Origin: Deferribacteres bacterium
GTDB taxonomy: Bacteria > Zhuqueibacterota > Zhuqueibacteria > Zhuqueibacterales > Geothermadaptataceae
Reading direction: 5' to 3'
Assembly: GCA_020633655.1 (NCBI GenBank)
Contig: JACKDF010000003.1
Coordinates: forward strand, 62,001-126,000
Length of the DNA: 64,000 nt
Shown here in pieces: positions 60,899 through 64,000 of the stretch (position 1 is its first letter; the number at the start of each line of letters is the position of its first letter). A model generated the notes under the pieces. It did not search any database. It was not told where the DNA came from and worked only from the letters and a program-made list of their open reading frames with translations. A program made the position numbers and the translations under genes.

Positions 60899-62107
60899 TT
60901 AGTCGACTTTTTTAGTGCCCATTAATTTGGCTGCGATAAATGTTGTGAAGACTGCGCCAAATGAGAAGAGTGCTCCCATTTTCGCAGCATCCTGAATATC
61001 TCCAGGTTTAAAGGCCACGGTAGAAACGAAGAGTGCTACGGTAAAACCGATAGCCGCAGCATTGCCCAGAACGAACAAATCCTTACTGGATAATCCATCG
61101 GGTAAACCAAATTTTAGCGTTTTTCCTGTAAACATACCCGTAAACCAGATACCAATTGGCTTTCCAAGAAGCAAGCCGATTAGCACCAAATAGGTTGGCT
61201 CACCAATAGCGCCAAAAACAACTCCAGCATTGAGCAAGCCAAAAAGCCCCAGAATGATTTCCACAGGATTTTTCCAGAAATGTTCAAATCTGTTTAAGGT
61301 GTCATGCTGATTCATTTCTTCCCAATTAAACAAACCTTTGTCAACATGTGCGTGCGGCAAAGTTGGGATAATTGGTAACAATCCCAATGATGGATGCAGT
61401 CCGGCGAATGCAAATCCAAACCATGAGAGGGCGCCAGGTATTAATAAATATGGCCAGAAACTGTGTACACGACGTTTGTGCATGATCATTCCAATAATGA
61501 CTGCGAGAACCGGGAGAAGCATCCACACGAGTTTGACTTCTTCAGATGGATAAAAAATGGCGATGATAAGTAGACCTAAAGCGTCGTCCGCAATTGCAAG
61601 AAGAAGTAAAAAAGGAACAGCAGGATGACTGACTCCAAAGATTAATCGAGCAATTAGGTAGCTAAAAGCGATATCTGTCGCGCAAGGTATCGCCCAGCCG
61701 TTGCTGATTTGGTCATACTGACCAATCAAGTGGGCGCCGATAAGATAAATCGCAGCTGGACCAGCCATGCCGCCAACTGCGGAAATTAAAGGCACTGCAG
61801 CACGTTTGGGATTTGATAGAGGGCCTCCCGGCAATGTAGCTTCCCAAACTTCTTTTCCGGCAATCGCGAAAAAGAACGCCATCAGTATATCGTTCACTAA
61901 AAAGTGCACATTAATAACACGCATTCCATGAGCCGCTTCAGCAACATCATGCAGTGGGTAACCGATTAATGAATTTCTAAAAAGTTCAAAATGTAAAAGA
62001 TGCTCATAACTTTCATGATTTACATTTGCCCAGATCAGACCAGCAAAAGCTCCGGTGATGAGAATTATGGAATTCTCTAATAGAAAGTTTAGTCCCTTCT
62101 TTAACAT
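60899..62107 (-). CDS. nhaA: Na+/H+ antiporter NhaA
   Basis: NhaA exports sodium in exchange for protons across the inner membrane. It has about 11-12 hydrophobic segments. The ion-binding aspartate pair is in FLLLLAIADDALGLLIIAIF, and the CATDIAFSYLIARLIFG stretch of helix IV holds the conserved TDIAF. Length is 402 residues from ATG 62107, chosen because AAGG (62116-62119) lies 8 bases before it; the TTG at 62113 is too close. It is followed by a strong terminator and is a single gene. Confidence 0.94.
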   Translation of the reverse strand: MLKKGLNFLLENSIILITGAFAGLIWANVNHESYEHLLHFELFRNSLIGYPLHDVAEAAHGMRVINVHFLVNDILMAFFFAIAGKEVWEATLPGGPLSNPKRAAVPLISAVGGMAGPAAIYLIGAHLIGQYDQISNGWAIPCATDIAFSYLIARLIFGVSHPAVPFLLLLAIADDALGLLIIAIFYPSEEVKLVWMLLPVLAVIIGMIMHKRRVHSFWPYLLIPGALSWFGFAFAGLHPSLGLLPIIPTLPHAHVDKGLFNWEEMNQHDTLNRFEHFWKNPVEIILGLFGLLNAGVVFGAIGEPTYLVLIGLLLGKPIGIWFTGMFTGKTLKFGLPDGLSSKDLFVLGNAAAIGFTVALFVSTVAFKPGDIQDAAKMGALFSFGAVFTTFIAAKLMGTKKVD

Positions 62108-62223
62108 AACCAACCTTCGAGTTAATTACTCCATACAAGATTCATTTTTTAAAAAAACCAATTATTTAAGCACAATAGCGCACAAGATAAGTCAGTTTTT
62201 ATTTCAATGCAAATTAAACATTT

Positions 62224-62886
62224 TTAAAGTGATGCATTTTTTGATTGGCTGATTGGTAGACCAGAATCAATCATATGGGAAACTTCGCCCCATGTTGCCA
62301 GCATCCAGCTGTCTTTTGTGCGATAAAACCGATTAATACTGGCGTTAAAGTTTTTGTACTTGCGCGGCTGAGACAATGTCAAACCGAGGGCATGCCGAAA
62401 TAAAGCATCGATTGTACCACCATGCGATACAATTAAAATTTGCTCTCCCGGGTGGCGGTCAGCAATTGCCGTAAAACAAGCGATGCTACGATCATATTTT
62501 TGTCGTGAACTTTCACCTTGCGGTATGATATAATCGGGATCCCAGGTCATAAATTTTTGGTAATCATCCGGGTGTTTTTCCTTGATTTCAGCAAAAGTTA
62601 AACCCTGAAAAATCCCCATGTGCCGTTCACGCAAATCTTTATCAAGCTGAACTGATAGGTTGAATTTGTTTGCGATGGGTTGCGCCGTTTGTCGTGCTCT
62701 TTTTAAATCACTACTGTATATAGCAGTAATCGGAAAATCTTTAACACGTTTTGCAACAGCTTCTGCCTGCTTCTTACCCAGCTCGCTCAGATTCGTATCC
62801 AGATGTCCTTGAAATCGGTCAACAGCATTCCATTCCGTTTGTCCATGTCTTATGATGAGTACTTGCGTTTTGATACTTTTATCCAT
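62224..62886 (-). CDS. Histidine phosphatase superfamily protein (phosphoglycerate mutase-like)
   Basis: This enzyme has the N-terminal phosphohistidine motif RHGQTEWN, followed by LSELGKKQAEAVAKRV, YSSDLKRARQTAQPIA and the second catalytic histidine in IVSHGGTIDALF. The 220-residue length from ATG 62886 fits the cobC/GpmB-type family. An upstream frame to 62970 would add a hydrophobic peptide, but that segment lies before the motif and is not needed. Substrate cannot be read from sequence; it could dephosphorylate a small metabolite rather than act in glycolysis. Confidence 0.82.
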   Translation of the reverse strand: MDKSIKTQVLIIRHGQTEWNAVDRFQGHLDTNLSELGKKQAEAVAKRVKDFPITAIYSSDLKRARQTAQPIANKFNLSVQLDKDLRERHMGIFQGLTFAEIKEKHPDDYQKFMTWDPDYIIPQGESSRQKYDRSIACFTAIADRHPGEQILIVSHGGTIDALFRHALGLTLSQPRKYKNFNASINRFYRTKDSWMLATWGEVSHMIDSGLPISQSKNASL

Positions 62887-63018
62887 AATAAAAGAGTTAT
62901 AGGTTATTTTTTTGGCGGGCAATATACATAAGATAAAAGTGATATACAAGAATTTGAATGGAATGTACAAAGTGAAATTAAACGAGGTGATTTTTGGCTA
63001 AGTTGAAGGGAGATTTAA

Positions 63019-63053
63019 TGGCTTTGCACAGTCAAATTAACCATGCAAAGCCA
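63019..63053. other. Hairpin after leuD
   Basis: A 10-bp perfect stem (63019-63028 with 63044-63053, arm TGGCTTTGCA) with a 15-base loop lies just past the leuD stop. No T-tract follows on either strand, so it may be a Rho-type 3' end or an mRNA-stabilising hairpin rather than an intrinsic terminator. Confidence 0.4.
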
Positions 63054-63060
63054 ATGAGAA

Positions 63061-63552
63061 TTAATTCTTTTCCATGAGTTTTTGGCGGGCATATGAAATC
63101 AATCCACCTGCTTCAACGATTGATGCACGAGCAGGGGAGATGGGTTCATAATCGAAGGACTTGCCTGTTGTTCTGTTATGAACCTTGTTTTCATCGATTT
63201 CGATCTCATCCCCTTCCGAAGCTTCGATAGCAGGTGCGATGATGGTTCTTAAACCAAGATTGATCGCATTTTGCATAAAAATTCGAGCGATACCTTTGGC
63301 TATTACAATAACATCATAGCCTTTCAGTGTGGAAGCTGCTTGCTCTCGTGATGAGCCACATCCGAAATTTTCACCTCCGATAATTATGCTGCCAGGTTCA
63401 ATATTTTCGGTACGTAGCTTTTTATTAAAATCTTTGTCATCAGCAAAAGCAAACATCGGTGTTTCGCTGGGAAGTACCGTCGCCATAAACCGTCCGGGAT
63501 AAATCACATCCGTTGAAATGTCATCTCCAACTTTATAAATTACTTTACTCAT
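63061..63552 (-). CDS. leuD: 3-isopropylmalate dehydratase small subunit
   Basis: This is the swivel subunit of the aconitase-family enzyme that isomerises 2- and 3-isopropylmalate in leucine synthesis. DDISTDVIYPGRF and GGENFGCGSSREQAASTLKG are diagnostic. Length 163 residues is the archaeal-type LeuD, shorter than the E. coli form. ATG 63552 follows GGAGGAAATTAAT and overlaps nothing; leuC's stop is 2 bases upstream. A homoaconitase or 2,3-dimethylmalate dehydratase role is possible, since these share the same fold. Confidence 0.9.
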   Translation of the reverse strand: MSKVIYKVGDDISTDVIYPGRFMATVLPSETPMFAFADDKDFNKKLRTENIEPGSIIIGGENFGCGSSREQAASTLKGYDVIVIAKGIARIFMQNAINLGLRTIIAPAIEASEGDEIEIDENKVHNRTTGKSFDYEPISPARASIVEAGGLISYARQKLMEKN

Positions 63553-63553
63553 A

Positions 63554-64000
63554 TTAATTTCCTCCATTTCTTGGATCGGTAATTACGCCTGTCAGGGCAG
63601 AAGCAGCGGCTACAGAGGGGCTGCAGAGATAAACTTCAGCATCAGCATTTCCCATTCGACCTTTAAAATTCCTGTTCGTCGTGGATAAGGCTACTTCACC
63701 AGTTCCTAGAGCACCCTGATGAATACCGAGACAGCAGCCACAACCCGGGTTCATAACTACAGCTCCAGCAGCCATAAAGTCTGCAATGTAACCCAATTCT
63801 AATGCTTCACGGTAGATACGTCCGGATGCAGGGAAGATAAGCATACGAGTTTCCCGGGACACCTTTTTCCCTCGAATTATCTCTGCGGCAGCTGCAAGAT
63901 CGTCCAGACGGCCATTTGTGCAGGAACCAATAACAATCTGGTGTACTTTTGTGCCCTTAACCTGTTCAATTGGTTTGACGTTATCTACCATATTGGGACA
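63554..64000 (-). CDS. leuC: 3-isopropylmalate dehydratase large subunit, C-terminal part (runs off right edge)
   Basis: The frame runs open to 64000, reading in from the right as CPNMVDNVKPIEQV. The aconitase-type iron-sulfur cysteines are visible: VIGSCTNGR and NPGCGCCLG, with later STTNRNFKGRMGNADAEVYLCSPSVAAASALTG. Only the C-terminal third (149 codons) is in the window. It directly precedes leuD, confirming the pair. Which of leucine, lysine or other branched acid pathways applies cannot be said from this part. Confidence 0.92.
   Translation of the reverse strand, partial: CPNMVDNVKPIEQVKGTKVHQIVIGSCTNGRLDDLAAAAEIIRGKKVSRETRMLIFPASGRIYREALELGYIADFMAAGAVVMNPGCGCCLGIHQGALGTGEVALSTTNRNFKGRMGNADAEVYLCSPSVAAASALTGVITDPRNGGN

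Noticed and set aside
62887..62970. Signal-peptide-like N-terminal extension of the histidine phosphatase
   Set aside because: The stretch is hydrophobic, but the catalytic N-terminus begins just after ATG 62886, and cytoplasmic members of this family need no signal.
1..64000. CRISPR array, insertion sequence or prophage
   Set aside because: No regularly spaced direct repeats at DNA level, no transposase- or integrase-like frame and no target duplication were found.

Overview
This window comes from the chromosome of a free-living Gram-negative bacterium of moderately low GC. An outer-membrane lifestyle is shown by a C-terminal beta-barrel protein, a second small barrel protein, lipoproteins, heptose kinase and a heptosyltransferase-like enzyme, and a type IV pilus secretin. 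The GWxTD-domain lipoprotein, the SprA-related protein, DUF6599 and the general gene mix point to the FCB side of the tree (Calditrichota, KSB1 or Ignavibacteria-like lineages). That placement is inference from gene content only. I see no rRNA, tRNA, CRISPR array, insertion sequence or phage gene. Apart from a few unusual loci the region looks like ordinary core and accessory chromosome.

Layout. 1-5.2 kb: the start of rnhB (runs off the left edge), a small unknown gene, a tightly overlapping glcD / deoxyhypusine-synthase-like / glcF operon on the minus strand, and a SprA-related protein. 5.4-9.5 kb: two metallo-beta-lactamase-fold hydrolases flanking a thioesterase-queG-moaD-moaE run. 9.7-17.4 kb: dapF, a family 9 glycosyltransferase, a sensor kinase, a peptidase/beta-propeller/beta-barrel fusion and a GWxTD lipoprotein, all plus strand and closely spaced. 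17.6-23.0 kb: one 1784-residue protein with an N-terminal P-loop NTPase and 25 tandem units of an almost perfectly regular 48-residue helical repeat. 23.1-29.3 kb: YgiQ-type radical SAM protein, YceI, and a thiolase / 3-hydroxyacyl-CoA dehydrogenase / enoyl-CoA hydratase cluster. 29.5-35.3 kb: a DUF5658 membrane protein, a LysM-like/amidase lipoprotein, dinB, and a pair of degenerate enzymes (a MinD/CpsD-like protein without the Walker A lysine and a nucleotidyltransferase-like protein without its signature loop). 35.3-42.3 kb: an S9 peptidase and both subunits of methylmalonyl-CoA mutase. 42.4-52.6 kb: three minor pilin-like genes facing a minus-strand pilus cluster pilB-pilC-pilA-pilMNOPQ that ends in a receiver-only response regulator. 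53.0-58.7 kb: a minus-strand redox cluster: lipoprotein cytochrome c, a structured RNA with its own promoter and terminator, then aldo/keto reductase with ferredoxin tail, DUF6599 lipoprotein, DUF362 protein and a NapH/NapG-like polyferredoxin. 58.8-64 kb: small barrel protein with a palindromic operator, heptose-7-phosphate kinase preceded by a 59-residue gene, nhaA, a histidine phosphatase and leuD/leuC (leuC runs off the right edge).

How it fits together. Acyl-CoA genes (thiolase, dehydrogenase, hydratase) and methylmalonyl-CoA mutase suggest fatty-acid or branched-chain/propionate metabolism feeding succinyl-CoA. GlcDF oxidises a 2-hydroxyacid. The 53-58.7 kb block looks like a membrane-associated electron-transfer module. 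dapF, the amidase, heptose kinase and glycosyltransferase serve the envelope. The points most worth a second look are the 48-residue repeat protein, the structured RNA upstream of the redox operon, and the deoxyhypusine-synthase-like gene locked between glcD and glcF.
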